Shown here one piece after another: positions 8,929 to 17,699 of a stretch of DNA of 64,000 bases. The notes beneath the pieces are model-generated. The model had not been told where the DNA came from and made no database searches. It saw only the letters and a program-made list of their open reading frames with translations. Origin of the DNA: Microlunatus parietis (GTDB taxonomy: Bacteria > Actinomycetota > Actinomycetes > Propionibacteriales > Propionibacteriaceae); assembly GCF_013407955.1 (NCBI RefSeq), contig NZ_JACCBU010000001.1, positions 2,480,001 through 2,544,000 of the forward strand. The letters run 5' to 3'. The translations under genes and the position numbers were made by a program. Position 1 is the first letter of the stretch. Each line of letters begins with the position of its first letter.

Positions 8929-9230
8929 CTTGCCCACCGCAGGTTCTGGAGTTCTGCCACAGCGCCCGGACGCCCGAAGATCACGTGCGCTTCCGGGAGC
9001 AGATCTCCCTCGGATTTCCGCTGGAGCACGCCCCCGACGAGTCACTGGTGCTCGACATCCAGAGCGCCCTGTGGAACTCGAGGCTCGTCCGCGCGGCCGG
9101 CTCCCTGGACATCCTCATCGCCGGCTATGCCATCGTGAACGATGCGACCGTGCTGACCGCCGACCACGACTTCGACCACATCGCAGCGGTGACCGACCTG
9201 CGGCGCGAGTACATCGCGCCCGAGTCCTGA
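8925..9230 (+). pseudogene. truncated VapC-type PIN-domain toxin
   Basis: 101 residues matching only the middle and C-terminal part of VapC: TCPPQVLEFCHSARTPEDH (normally about residue 40 of VapC), then AAGSLDILIAGYAIVNDATV with the third catalytic aspartate, and LTADHDFDHIAAVTDL. The N-terminal beta strand with the first catalytic aspartate (the ...VDTSVW... region) is missing, and the frame begins directly at the antitoxin stop. A deletion of about 40 codons at the vapB/vapC junction explains this. It should lack ribonuclease activity. Confidence 0.65.
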
Positions 9231-9239
9231 GCCGCTCCG

Positions 9240-9806
9240 TCACCGCTCGCGCGGCGACTGGTGATTGATCCATTCGGGAGCGAGGACGGACCAGACCTCC
9301 AGGTCGAGTCGCTCACCGTCCGGATGCAGATAGCACTGCCGCAGTACGCCCTCGCGGACCATTCCGAGCCGTTTCGCGACGGCGATGCTGGCCGTGTTGC
9401 CGACCGCCGCCATCCATTCCACCCGGTGGATGCTGCGATCCCGGATGGCCCAGTCGATGATCATCCGCGAGGCCCGGGTGACCAGGCCGCGGCCCACCGC
9501 GGACGGCTCCAGCCAGCAGCCAGCCTCGGCCGTGCCCTGCTGCACGTCCATCACCCGGAACAGCACCCCGCCGACCAGCGTCCCGTCGACCCGGATGCCG
9601 TAGATCCGCCCGGCGTCGTCCCGCGCCTTGTCGGCGTACGAGCGCAGGAAGGAGCGGGCCGACTCGAGATCGTGGACGGCATGGGCGAGCCCGATGTAGC
9701 GGCCGATGAACTCCCGCCCGCGATCCATGTGAGCCAGCAGCTCCTCGGCCTGCCACGGCTCCAGCGGGCTCAGCTCGGCATCGTCTCCCAGCGGCTTCGT
9801 GAACAA
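9240..9806 (-). CDS. GNAT-family N-acetyltransferase (RimJ/RimL type)
   Basis: 188 residues. The acetyl-CoA-binding region is GCWLEPSAVGRGLVTRAS, followed by HRVEWMAAVGNTASIAVAKR and the RimJ/RimL ending LGMVREGVLRQCYLHPDGER. I start at TTG 9806 because the minus strand shows AGGAGGG four bases before it and MFTKPLGDDAELSPLEPWQA matches the usual beginning of this subfamily; longer starts (ATG 9839 or beyond) add residues with no family pattern. The substrate is unknown: ribosomal-protein N-terminus or small-molecule amine. It is divergent from the ThuA gene. Confidence 0.85.
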   Translation of the reverse strand: MFTKPLGDDAELSPLEPWQAEELLAHMDRGREFIGRYIGLAHAVHDLESARSFLRSYADKARDDAGRIYGIRVDGTLVGGVLFRVMDVQQGTAEAGCWLEPSAVGRGLVTRASRMIIDWAIRDRSIHRVEWMAAVGNTASIAVAKRLGMVREGVLRQCYLHPDGERLDLEVWSVLAPEWINHQSPRER

Positions 9807-9951
9807 CGGACCCTCCTGACTCGCGGCGACCCCGGTCATTCTCCCCTGCGTCGGCGGGCCCGTCCCGTGAGCCGGACCTGCGCTGCCGCCACCGGGTACG
9901 GTCTGAAAGGATTCAGGCTGCAGTACGGAGCGTTGGAGGTGAAGGGGGACG

Positions 9952-10659
9952 ATGACCACGACAGGGAGACGGACCGCGCTGGTGGTCCGGGGCGGCTGGG
10001 ACGGGCATGCGCCGGTCCAGGCGACGGACCTCTTCATTCCGCATCTGGTCGACAACGGCTTCGCCGTCCGGGTCGAGGATTCGCCGGCGATCTATGCCGA
10101 CACCGACTACCTTGCGGGCGTCGATCTGATCATGCAGTGCGTGACGATGAGCACGATCGAGCGTGATCAACTCCAGGGCCTGCGCGGCGCGATCGAGGCC
10201 GGCACCGGGTTCGCCGGCTGGCACGGCGGCATCGCGGACTCGTACCGCAACAGCAGCGACTACCTGCACCTGGTCGGCGGCCAGTTCGCCTGCCATCCCG
10301 GGAAGCCCGCCGAGGAACACGTGCCGGACGACCCGGCCAACAACTTCGTGCCGTACGTGATCAACATCAAGCCCGAGACCGCGACCCATCCGATCGTGGC
10401 CGGGATCGAGGACTTCGAACTGATCACCGAGCAGTACTGGGTGCTGTCCGACGACTACATCGACGTCCTGGCCACCACCACGCAGAAGGTCCGCGACGGC
10501 GATCCGTGGCACCGCGAGGTGACCTCGCCGGCCATCTGGACCCGGAACTGGGGCGAGGGCAAGATCTTCGTCGCGACGCCGGGTCACAGCGTCGACGTGC
10601 TGCAGCATCCGTCGGTGAAGACGATCGTCGAGCGCGGCCTGTTGTGGGCGGCCCGGTGA
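9952..10659 (+). CDS. ThuA-domain protein (trehalose-utilization-like)
   Basis: 235 residues of the ThuA family, a glutamine-amidotransferase-like fold linked to oxidation or epimerisation of sugars. Motifs: ALVVRGGWDGHAP near the N-terminus, GFAGWHGGIADSYRNSSDYL, the ...GGQFACHPGKPAEE... loop and KIFVATPGHSVDVLQHPSVK near the end. GGAGG lies about ten bases before ATG 9952. The stop overlaps the GTG of the following oxidoreductase (GTGA). ThuA and Gfo/Idh/MocA proteins are regularly paired in sugar-catabolic operons, so they probably act on the same carbohydrate intermediate. Confidence 0.88.
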   Translation: MTTTGRRTALVVRGGWDGHAPVQATDLFIPHLVDNGFAVRVEDSPAIYADTDYLAGVDLIMQCVTMSTIERDQLQGLRGAIEAGTGFAGWHGGIADSYRNSSDYLHLVGGQFACHPGKPAEEHVPDDPANNFVPYVINIKPETATHPIVAGIEDFELITEQYWVLSDDYIDVLATTTQKVRDGDPWHREVTSPAIWTRNWGEGKIFVATPGHSVDVLQHPSVKTIVERGLLWAAR

Positions 10660-11759
10660 GCCCGCAACGCCGGGCCCGGGTCGGCCTGATCGGCTGCGGC
10701 GCGATCAGCGGCGCGTACCTCGGAACCCTGCCCCGGTTGAGAAATCTCGAACTGGTCGCCGTTGCTGATCTTGATCCGGAACGGGCCAAGGCCGCCGCGA
10801 CCGCGTATCCAGGAGCCCGGCCGCTCGGCGTCGACGAACTGCTCGCGGCACCCGAGGTCGACGTAGTGCTCAATCTGACGATCCCGGCCGCGCACGCCGA
10901 GATCGCCGAGGCCGCGATCGCCGCCGGGAAGAGCGTGTACGGCGAGAAGCCGCTGACCGCGACCGTCGAGGAGGCGCGCCGGGTGCTGGCCGCCGCCGAC
11001 GCCGCCGGGGTACGGGTCGGCAGCGCCCCGGACACGGTGCTCGGCACCGGCACCCAGACCGCCCGGGCCGCGATCGACGCCGGCCTGATCGGGGCGCCGA
11101 TCGCCGCGACCGCGACGATGGTGACGCCGGGCCATGAGCGCTGGCACCCGAACCCGGACTTCTACTACCAGCCGGGCGGCGGGCCGCTGCTCGACATGGG
11201 GCCGTACTACCTGACCTCGTTGATCACGTTGCTCGGCGACGTCGCGTCGGTGATCGGGGCCGGCAGCCGGACCCGGGACAGCCGGGTGATCGGCAGCGGC
11301 CCGCGGGCCGGCGAGACGATCGAGGTGTCCGTCGACTCGCACGTGACCGGCGTGCTCACGCACTCGTCCGGAGCCCTCTCGACCCTGGTGATGAGCTTCG
11401 ACTCGGTGGCCAGCCACGCGGCCCGGATCGAGGTGCACGGCGAGCTGGGGTCGCTGACCGTACCGGATCCGAACCGGTTCGACGGCGACGTGGAACTGCA
11501 CGGGCTGGCCGACAAGGGCTGGCGGACGCTCGACGTCTCGGCGGGCTACCGCAACGCCAGCCGCGGGTACGGTCTCGCCGACCTTGTCGCCACGCCGGAG
11601 GGCACCGAGCCGCGGGCCGGCGGCAAGCTGTCCTTCCACGTGCTCGAGGTGATGGAGTCGCTGCTCGCCTCCGCGGCGTCCGGGCAGCGGGTCGAGATCC
11701 AGTCCCGGGTGGAGCGACCGGCACCCGTACCGCTGGGCGACGGGGACTTCACCGGCTGA
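10656..11759 (+). CDS. Gfo/Idh/MocA-family NAD(P)-dependent oxidoreductase
   Basis: 367 residues. The N-terminal Rossmann motif is RVGLIGCGAISGAYLGTLPR; the EKP motif that marks the family is in KSVYGEKPLTATVEEARR (~residue 105); the C-terminal domain carries GGGPLLDMGPYYLTSLITLL. The start is GTG 10656, overlapping the ThuA stop by four bases; the open frame further upstream is a shadow of ThuA. A sugar or inositol dehydrogenase role is inferred from family and neighbour. A 21-bp perfect hairpin follows the stop. Confidence 0.9.
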   Translation: MSPQRRARVGLIGCGAISGAYLGTLPRLRNLELVAVADLDPERAKAAATAYPGARPLGVDELLAAPEVDVVLNLTIPAAHAEIAEAAIAAGKSVYGEKPLTATVEEARRVLAAADAAGVRVGSAPDTVLGTGTQTARAAIDAGLIGAPIAATATMVTPGHERWHPNPDFYYQPGGGPLLDMGPYYLTSLITLLGDVASVIGAGSRTRDSRVIGSGPRAGETIEVSVDSHVTGVLTHSSGALSTLVMSFDSVASHAARIEVHGELGSLTVPDPNRFDGDVELHGLADKGWRTLDVSAGYRNASRGYGLADLVATPEGTEPRAGGKLSFHVLEVMESLLASAASGQRVEIQSRVERPAPVPLGDGDFTG

Positions 11760-11770
11760 GGTTCACCCGC

Positions 11771-11816
11771 CGGGCCGCCTCCGGTTCCCCCAACTGGGGG
11801 AACCGGAGGCGGCCCG
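11771..11816. terminator. perfect 21-bp hairpin terminator
   Basis: Left arm 11771-11791 (CGGGCCGCCTCCGGTTCCCCC in part), tetraloop AACT, right arm 11796-11816, with all 21 pairs matching. It sits 11 bases after the oxidoreductase stop. There is no U-tract, which is common for actinobacterial L-shaped or I-shaped terminators. It should separate the ThuA operon from the downstream membrane-protein gene. Confidence 0.85.
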
Positions 11817-11836
11817 ATCCGGGCGATGCTGGGGTC

Positions 11837-12844
11837 ATGTCCAGTGCTCTGCTTGCCCGGGTCGGGCTCGGCCGGATCGCGGCAGTGGTCTGCGCGCTCG
11901 CCGCGGCCGGGTTCGTCGTCTTGATGATCTTCGACCTCGGTGAGACGGCGCCCGGGATGCCGATGGCGCCCCGGCCGGTCGCCGCGCTGGGGGCCCTGGC
12001 GGCGGCGGTGTTGATCTTCCTGATCCGCGAGCGGACCCGGCCGGCGCTGTTGATCACCACCCTGGTCGCGCTCCTGATCATGGCCGCCGGCAGTGCCGCC
12101 GCGATCCCGTACACCGGCTTGATGATGATCATCATGACGATCGGCCTGGTCACCCAGGCGAGCGGGCCGTTCGTGCTCGACCCTCCGGTGATCACCATGA
12201 TCACGCACCTGGTCACTGCGATCGCCGCCTTCCTCGGCGGGGCCTGGCTGCTCGGCCGCTGGCGCGCCGCGCGCGGGCTGTGTCCCTCCTGCGGCCGGGT
12301 CGAGGCTTCGGTGCAGCCTGGCCGGTCGCGCTGGGTGCCGATCCTGGCCGCCGTCGCCGTGGTCGGCGCGCTGCCGTACGGGCTGCTCAAGCTGGCCTGG
12401 GCGGTGGGCCTGCGGATCGGCTTGCCCGGGCACAGCTTCGACAGCGTGTCGTTCGCCTCGCCCGGCTTCGGTGACACCGCCGCGCTGACCGGGCTGTCGA
12501 TCGTGGCCTCGGTGCTGATGGGGCTGCGACTCCGGCAGCGCCTGGTCCGGCTCGGCTTGATCATCGTCGGGACCGTCGGCTCGTTCATGCTCGTGCCGGT
12601 CGGCGTGATCGGAGCGGTGATCGGCCTGATCCCGGCGGCGCTCGGGCTGCGGCAGATCGGCGATGCGGAGATCGCCGGCTGGGCGTATGCCGTGGTGTAC
12701 GGCAGCTTCGCCGTCTGGGGCGTCGGGCTGTGCCTGCTGACCATCCACTACGCCCGCGGCACCCGGCCGGACTGCCGGACCCATCGGGCGACAGCGGCTG
12801 CCGACGCCGGCAGGCTGGAGCCCGTCGCGCCCAACCCGGCCTGA
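11837..12844 (+). CDS. uncharacterised integral membrane protein
   Basis: 335 residues with about eight hydrophobic segments, for example LGRIAAVVCALAAAGFVVLM, ALGALAAAVLIFLI, ALLITTLVALLIMAAGSAAA, LMMIIMTIGLVTQA and the C-terminal AYAVVYGSFAVWGVGLCLL. A short cytoplasmic loop, RAARGLCPSCGRVEAS, carries a CxxC pair in the middle of the protein. I do not recognise the family. It follows the strong hairpin and is probably transcribed alone. No start conflict: ATG 11837 precedes the first membrane segment. Confidence 0.7.
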   Translation: MSSALLARVGLGRIAAVVCALAAAGFVVLMIFDLGETAPGMPMAPRPVAALGALAAAVLIFLIRERTRPALLITTLVALLIMAAGSAAAIPYTGLMMIIMTIGLVTQASGPFVLDPPVITMITHLVTAIAAFLGGAWLLGRWRAARGLCPSCGRVEASVQPGRSRWVPILAAVAVVGALPYGLLKLAWAVGLRIGLPGHSFDSVSFASPGFGDTAALTGLSIVASVLMGLRLRQRLVRLGLIIVGTVGSFMLVPVGVIGAVIGLIPAALGLRQIGDAEIAGWAYAVVYGSFAVWGVGLCLLTIHYARGTRPDCRTHRATAAADAGRLEPVAPNPA

Positions 12845-12984
12845 TCGCCTCGGGCCTGGCACCGACATCCGGGGCGCCCGCTGTTGATCATCCGCGGCTG
12901 TCTCGACCTCGCCTCGGGCAGGCCTCGCGGTGGCCGTGACTCTCGGCGTTACCCTGACGAGACCTGAGCGATCAACGGAGGGCC

Positions 12985-13590
12985 ATGATCAACGACCGGG
13001 ACGCCACTGCGGTGGCGAGCTTCGCGTACGAACTCGGAGTGCTGAAGCGGCTGCGCCGCGCCGGCTGGTGGCAGGTCGGTGTCCGGGACCCGGAGTCGGT
13101 GTCCGAGCACAGCCTTCGGGTCGCCCAGCTCGCCGCACTGGTCGCCGCCGAGGAGGACGCCGATCCGGTGCGCTCCTCGTACCTCGGAATCTGGCACGAC
13201 TCCCAGGAGACCAGGATCTGCGACCTCCCCCACTCGGCCCGGGCGTACCTCGCGACCATGCCGGACCACGAGCAGATCACCCGTGATCAACTCGCCGAAC
13301 TCCCGGAGTCCCTGGCGAAGTCGATCTTGGACGCGGTGATCGAATACGAGGCGGCCGAGACACGGGAGGCGCTCTGTGCCCGGGACGCCGACAAGCTGGA
13401 ATGCCTGATCCAGGCCGTCGAGTATCGCCATGCCGGTTACCAGGACGTCCAGGCCTGGATCGACTCCTCCCGCCGCTCCCTGCGCACGTCCTTCGCCGGC
13501 CGGATCGCCGACGCCGCGCTCGACCTCTCGCCGCTGACCTGGCTGTCGACTCCGGACCCGGCCACGGCAGCAGACCGGGCCACGCCGTGA
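12985..13590 (+). CDS. HD-domain nucleotidase-like hydrolase (YfbR/HDDC2 type)
   Basis: 201 residues with the HD metal-dependent phosphohydrolase pattern: SVSEHSLRVAQLAALVA (first histidine), YLGIWHDSQETRICDLP (the HD pair), and ALCARDADKLECLIQAVEY (last aspartate). The family acts on 5'-deoxynucleotides. GGAGGG stands two bases before ATG 12985, so this start is well supported. It is preceded by about 140 bases of unremarkable spacer and followed at once by a gene fragment. Confidence 0.85.
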   Translation: MINDRDATAVASFAYELGVLKRLRRAGWWQVGVRDPESVSEHSLRVAQLAALVAAEEDADPVRSSYLGIWHDSQETRICDLPHSARAYLATMPDHEQITRDQLAELPESLAKSILDAVIEYEAAETREALCARDADKLECLIQAVEYRHAGYQDVQAWIDSSRRSLRTSFAGRIADAALDLSPLTWLSTPDPATAADRATP

Positions 13591-13824
13591 TCATGAAACC
13601 CGGTTCATCGACGACTCCCGAGACCGCGCAGGTCTCCACCTCCTCCCGGGCCGCGTGGCTGGAATACTTCCGCGATTTTCCCTTGCAGGACATGCGGATC
13701 GACATCCAGCGACTGATCGCCGAGGGGGACAACGTGACCATGTTCTCCCGGCGTTGGCTGCCCGGGCGAGGTGATCGCGGTCGCCGACGACACGTTGCGT
13801 TCCCTGGCCCGAGCACGCCGGTCG
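13587..13824 (+). pseudogene. possible SnoaL-like ester-cyclase fragment
   Basis: Between the HD gene and the lyase stop, one frame reads AAWLEYFRDFPLQDMRIDIQ then RLIAEGDNVTMFSRRW, the pattern of a SnoaL-like (NTF2-fold) domain. It then loses sense after about 60 residues, where another frame reads EVIAVADDTLRSLARARR to a stop. An intact family member has about 130 residues. I call it a decayed fragment with low certainty; the boundaries are approximate. Confidence 0.35.
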
Positions 13825-13833
13825 GGCGTGTGA

Positions 13834-15600
13834 TCAGCTGACGACCCGGATCGAGTCGATCGCCACCGTGCCGGTCGACGTGCCCTGAACCGGGTCGACC
13901 CGGAGTTGCCGGATCCGGCCCGTCCATTCGGGATTCTGGCTCAGGTCGATCAGGTAGGTCTTGAACTCGGCATCGTTGGCGGTCACGGTGATCGCCGCCC
14001 GCTTGGCACCGTCGATCACCGGGTCCTCGTCGGTGCTGAAGTAGACCACCAGCTGGGTGTCCGCAGTCTGGTTGCGCATCCGCACCTCGACCTTGCCGTA
14101 GTCGTCGGTCGGCAGACCGAGCAGATCCGGGGTCACGACACCGGGGTCGTCCTGGTTCACCGTGAGGTTCAGAGAGCCGCCGGCCACGGTCGCCGGCGCC
14201 TTCCGTACCGTCACGGCCTCGAAGTCACCGTCGGTGTCGAAGGTCCAGCTCGACTTCCCGGAGGCGGGATAGAGATGCTCGGCCAGGGCCAGGTCGTCCA
14301 GCCCGTCGGTCAGCGGCAGGGTCCAGCCGAAGGTCTGGTGATCACCGATGAACCGAGCCCGGTCGAAGGACTCCAGGACCTTCCGGGCGTCCCGGTTCTT
14401 CCGGTACTCGCGGTGGGCGAGTTCGTAGAGGGTCACCAGGTTGTATTCGATCGTGCTGGCGACGTAGTACCCGGTCCGGACGCCCGGATCCGCCGTCATC
14501 AGGAAGTCGTCGTAGATCTTGAACGGCAGTTCGAGGTTCTCCCCGCGCGGCCCGACATAGGCGAACCAGTCCCGGGATCCGTTGTTCTTCGCGATGTCGG
14601 CCTGCAGCATCAGGAGTTGCAGGTGCAGGAACGTGTAGTGCAGTCCGTGCCCCTGCGTGGTCCGGCTTCGGTCCCAGATCTCACCGGGCTCGGGCAGCGG
14701 GGCCCCCGCGGTGTAGGTGGGATCCCCCTTGTACAGATCGCCGTCCGCCACACCGCCACCAAGATCATCGGGCATCACGATCGCGCCGTTGATCAACTCT
14801 CGGAGGTCGCGGTCGTTCTTCGGCGAGTCCAGCTGTTCCTGGATCATCCGGCCGTCGCGGAACATCGCCCCGATCGCCAGCATTCCCAGATTGTGCGCGG
14901 ACAGGTGGTTGCTGAAGTAGTTCCCGCCCAGATAGGTCCCCGGCTCACCGCGATAGCGGCACACGCCGTAGTCGCAGGTGTGGGTCTCGTACCTGAAGAT
15001 GTTCCGGCTGATCATGGTCGCCTCGGCCATCTTGCGGAACCACTGCTCCATCAGGGACCGCTCCTGGGCCGGCAACTCGTCCCACAGCATCGCGTAGGCG
15101 TCCGCGAAGATCGGGATCACCCGGCCGATCACCAGACCCATCTGGTGCGGGCTCCCCCAGCCCGGGTACTCGCCGTCGATCGCGTCCTTGGCCCAGAGCC
15201 GGAGGATCTCCCGGGCCTTCTCGGCATACCGGTCGTCGCCGGTGATCCGGGCGGCCAGCGCGAGGCTGCGGGCGTCCTGTGCCTGCGGCCGAGCGGTGCC
15301 GAAGTACCTCTCGTGGTGGTAGTTCTGGTCGGGCACGTACGTCTTCGTCAGCGCGGCGTCGGCCACCGCCTTCGTCTTCAACCACGAACCGTAGAAGGGT
15401 TCCTGGCGTTCGGCGACCCGGCGGATCGCCCGATTGATCTCCCCCTCGGTCGTGAAGATCACCGGCCGGGACCGACCGGACTCGGTGTCCGCTGCCGCGT
15501 ACGGCGCTGCCGACAAGATCATCATGGCTGTCGTCAACAGGCACAACACGGCGGTCGCGACCCGATTCGAACGCAGCGGCCCGGCCGAGGACTTCATCAT
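13834..15600 (-). CDS. secreted polysaccharide (alginate-type) lyase
   Basis: 588 residues. It starts at ATG 15600, five bases after GGAGG on the minus strand. A signal peptide (MMKSSAGPLRSNRVATAVLC... to ...SAAPYAAADT) directs export. Residues ~40-430 form the alpha/alpha-toroid of the alginate-lyase-like family: NYHHERYFGTARPQAQDARS, GWGSPHQMGLVIGRVIP, GNYFSNHLSAHNLGMLAI, and HGLHYTFLHLQLLM with likely catalytic Asn/His/Tyr. The last ~130 residues are a beta-rich module (FDTDGDFEAVTVRKAP...) resembling a carbohydrate-binding domain. The substrate is an acidic polysaccharide, not identifiable by eye. A divergent or adjacent DeoR/LacI-like regulator probably controls it. Confidence 0.8.
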   Translation of the reverse strand: MMKSSAGPLRSNRVATAVLCLLTTAMMILSAAPYAAADTESGRSRPVIFTTEGEINRAIRRVAERQEPFYGSWLKTKAVADAALTKTYVPDQNYHHERYFGTARPQAQDARSLALAARITGDDRYAEKAREILRLWAKDAIDGEYPGWGSPHQMGLVIGRVIPIFADAYAMLWDELPAQERSLMEQWFRKMAEATMISRNIFRYETHTCDYGVCRYRGEPGTYLGGNYFSNHLSAHNLGMLAIGAMFRDGRMIQEQLDSPKNDRDLRELINGAIVMPDDLGGGVADGDLYKGDPTYTAGAPLPEPGEIWDRSRTTQGHGLHYTFLHLQLLMLQADIAKNNGSRDWFAYVGPRGENLELPFKIYDDFLMTADPGVRTGYYVASTIEYNLVTLYELAHREYRKNRDARKVLESFDRARFIGDHQTFGWTLPLTDGLDDLALAEHLYPASGKSSWTFDTDGDFEAVTVRKAPATVAGGSLNLTVNQDDPGVVTPDLLGLPTDDYGKVEVRMRNQTADTQLVVYFSTDEDPVIDGAKRAAITVTANDAEFKTYLIDLSQNPEWTGRIRQLRVDPVQGTSTGTVAIDSIRVVS

Positions 15601-15701
15601 CGATGCCTCCGAATTCTGCCGTGGAGACGGCACTGGTGAGCCGAGCCTGCACCGGGCGCGCGCGGAGGACCAGCGACCGGACCGAAACCGGTCAGAACCC
15701 G

Positions 15702-16811
15702 TCAGGTGGACGACCGGACCACCAGCCGGGGATGCAGCGCGATCTGCTGAGTGGCGTGCGGCGACGGGCCGAGCCGGGCGATCCGGCGCAGGCACAACAT
15801 CACCGCGGTGAACCCGACGTCCTCCTTGGCCGGGGCGACCGCGGTCAGCGGCAGCTCGTCGCTCGCCAACTCGTCGTCGTAGGTGATCACGGCCAAGTCG
15901 TCCGGGATCCGCAGGCCGGCGGTCCGCGCCGCCGCGAGCAGATACAGCGCGGCCTCGTCGGGCTGGCAGACCACGGCCGTGACTCTCTGTTCCCGCAGCA
16001 CGGCCAGCCCCTCGGCGACCAGGCCGGGATGATCAGGATGGTCGATCCGGCCGAGCCACGGCAGGCCGTACTCGCTCAGCGTCGCCCCGGCGGCGGCCGC
16101 GACGGCTCGCAGCCCGGTGAGCACCGGCTCGTAGGTGGGCGAGACCGGCCAGCCGAGCATCCCGAGCCGCCGGTGCCTCCGGTCCAGCAGATGCCGCCCG
16201 GCCAGCCGGCCGCCCTGAGCATGATCGGAAACGACCGAGTCGACGGCGCGGGACGCGAACGCCTCCGGAACGCGGCGCTCCAGCAGGACCAACGGCTGAT
16301 CGACCTCCTGCAGCGCCTCCAGCACGCGGTTGTCACCGAGTCGGTGCAGGTTGGGCGCGATGAGCAGGGCGTCGACGTCGATCTGCAGGAGGGTACGCAG
16401 GCGTACCGCCTCCTCCAGCTGCGGATCCGGCGCCTCACCCAGCACCAGCCGCAGCCCGGTCAGCTCGGCCGCCCGCTGGGCACCGGCGAGCACCCGGGCC
16501 CAGTAGTAGCCGCGTTGCGGAATCAGCAGCCCGACGGTGCCGGTGCTGCCGGGCCGGTACCCGCGGCTGGTGCGCAGCCCCAGCGCGACCGTACGCAACT
16601 CGTCGACGACCGGACCGTTCGGCAGCCGGTCCTCGACCGTGGTCGCACCACCGTGAACGCGGCGCAGCTCGCCGAGGGCCTCCAGCGCAGCCAGATCCCG
16701 CCGCGCCGTCGACTCCGAGCAGCCGAGCCGCGTCATCAGCTCGGCGAGCCGGACCACGCCGTGCAGCCTGAGCAACCGCATGATCTCGCGGTGCCGCTCC
16801 CGTACCAACAC
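15702..16811 (-). CDS. DeoR-type HTH fused to LacI-type sensor domain
   Basis: 369 residues. The first ~60 form a DeoR winged helix: MLVRERHREIMRLLRLHGVV, LAELMTRLGCSESTARRDLA, LGELRRVHGGATTV. From ~residue 90 on it switches to a LacI/periplasmic-binding sensor: TVGLLIPQRGYYWARVLAGA, LVLLERRVPE, DDLAVITYDDELASDELPLT, and a C-terminus FTAVMLCLRRIARLG. Sugar is the expected effector. It sits just upstream of the secreted lyase, in the same direction, with 101 bases between them that include ACCGG...CCGGT, a possible operator. The substitution of the DNA-binding head relative to normal LacI proteins is notable but known in actinobacteria. Confidence 0.85.
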   Translation of the reverse strand: MLVRERHREIMRLLRLHGVVRLAELMTRLGCSESTARRDLAALEALGELRRVHGGATTVEDRLPNGPVVDELRTVALGLRTSRGYRPGSTGTVGLLIPQRGYYWARVLAGAQRAAELTGLRLVLGEAPDPQLEEAVRLRTLLQIDVDALLIAPNLHRLGDNRVLEALQEVDQPLVLLERRVPEAFASRAVDSVVSDHAQGGRLAGRHLLDRRHRRLGMLGWPVSPTYEPVLTGLRAVAAAAGATLSEYGLPWLGRIDHPDHPGLVAEGLAVLREQRVTAVVCQPDEAALYLLAAARTAGLRIPDDLAVITYDDELASDELPLTAVAPAKEDVGFTAVMLCLRRIARLGPSPHATQQIALHPRLVVRSST

Positions 16812-16843
16812 CGGATCTCACCCCACCAAGGCCCGCGCGCCGG

Positions 16844-17608
16844 TCAGCCGCGGCCCTGCAGCGCTCCGCCGTTGACCTGGATGATCTGGCCGGTGGTCCA
16901 GCCGCCGCCGGGGCCGGCGAGATAGCTCACCGTCGCGGCGACCTCGTCCGGCGTGCCGGGACGGCCGAGCGGGATCTGGGCCAGCCGCGACGACACGACC
17001 TCCTCGGTCAACCGCCCGGCCCAGAACTCGGTGTCCGGGACGAAGCCCGGGGCGATCGCGTTCACGGTGATCTGATCGGCCGCGAGCTCGGTGGCCAGGC
17101 CCATCACCCAGGCGTTCACGGCACCCTTGGCGGCCCCGTACGCGCCGGGACCGCGGAGCCCGGCGATCGAGCTCATGGCGATGATCCGGGCGCCCGGGCG
17201 GGTCAACCGGTCCCGCAGGGCCTCGGTGACCAGGACCGAGGTCAGCACGTTGTGGTCGAAGATGGTCCGCCAGGCGTCGGCGACGCCGTGCAGGGTGGTC
17301 GAGTCGCCGTACGTCGCCCCGCCGCCGGCGTTGAGCACCAAGACGTCGATGGTCGCGCCCGCGGCCAGGTGCTCGGCGAGGGCCGCCACCTGGTCCGGGT
17401 CAGCCAGGTCGGCCGGCGCGCCGGTGACCCGTGCCGAGCCCAGCGCTGTGTTGATCCGGTCCGCGGTCTCGGTCAGCACCTCGGCCCGCCGGCCGACGAT
17501 GATCACCTCGGCGCCGTCCGCGGCCAGCCGGTGGGCCACCGCCGCTCCGATCCCGGTCCCGCCCCCGGTCACCACGGCCCTGCGCCCGATCAGTCCGTCC
17601 TCTGCCAT
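16844..17608 (-). CDS. SDR-family oxidoreductase
   Basis: 254 residues, classical short-chain dehydrogenase. The cofactor motif is AVVTGGGTGIGAAVAHRLA (~residue 10-28), followed by VLVLNAGGG (NNAG equivalent), IIAMSSIAGLRGPGAYGAAK with catalytic Ser, Tyr and Lys, and a C-terminal GQIIQVNGGALQG. VIIVGRR after beta-2 suggests a preference for NADP. It lies directly upstream of the regulator/lyase genes in the same orientation and could act on a sugar product. The substrate is unknown. Confidence 0.88.
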   Translation of the reverse strand: MAEDGLIGRRAVVTGGGTGIGAAVAHRLAADGAEVIIVGRRAEVLTETADRINTALGSARVTGAPADLADPDQVAALAEHLAAGATIDVLVLNAGGGATYGDSTTLHGVADAWRTIFDHNVLTSVLVTEALRDRLTRPGARIIAMSSIAGLRGPGAYGAAKGAVNAWVMGLATELAADQITVNAIAPGFVPDTEFWAGRLTEEVVSSRLAQIPLGRPGTPDEVAATVSYLAGPGGGWTTGQIIQVNGGALQGRG

Positions 17609-17699
17609 GGCACGACCGTACTGGTCGCAGCCTGGCGGCGCCGCGGAGCGTCTGGTTCTATGGTGGCGGGGACCCGTGTTGTGCGGTTGGGGAGGTGGG

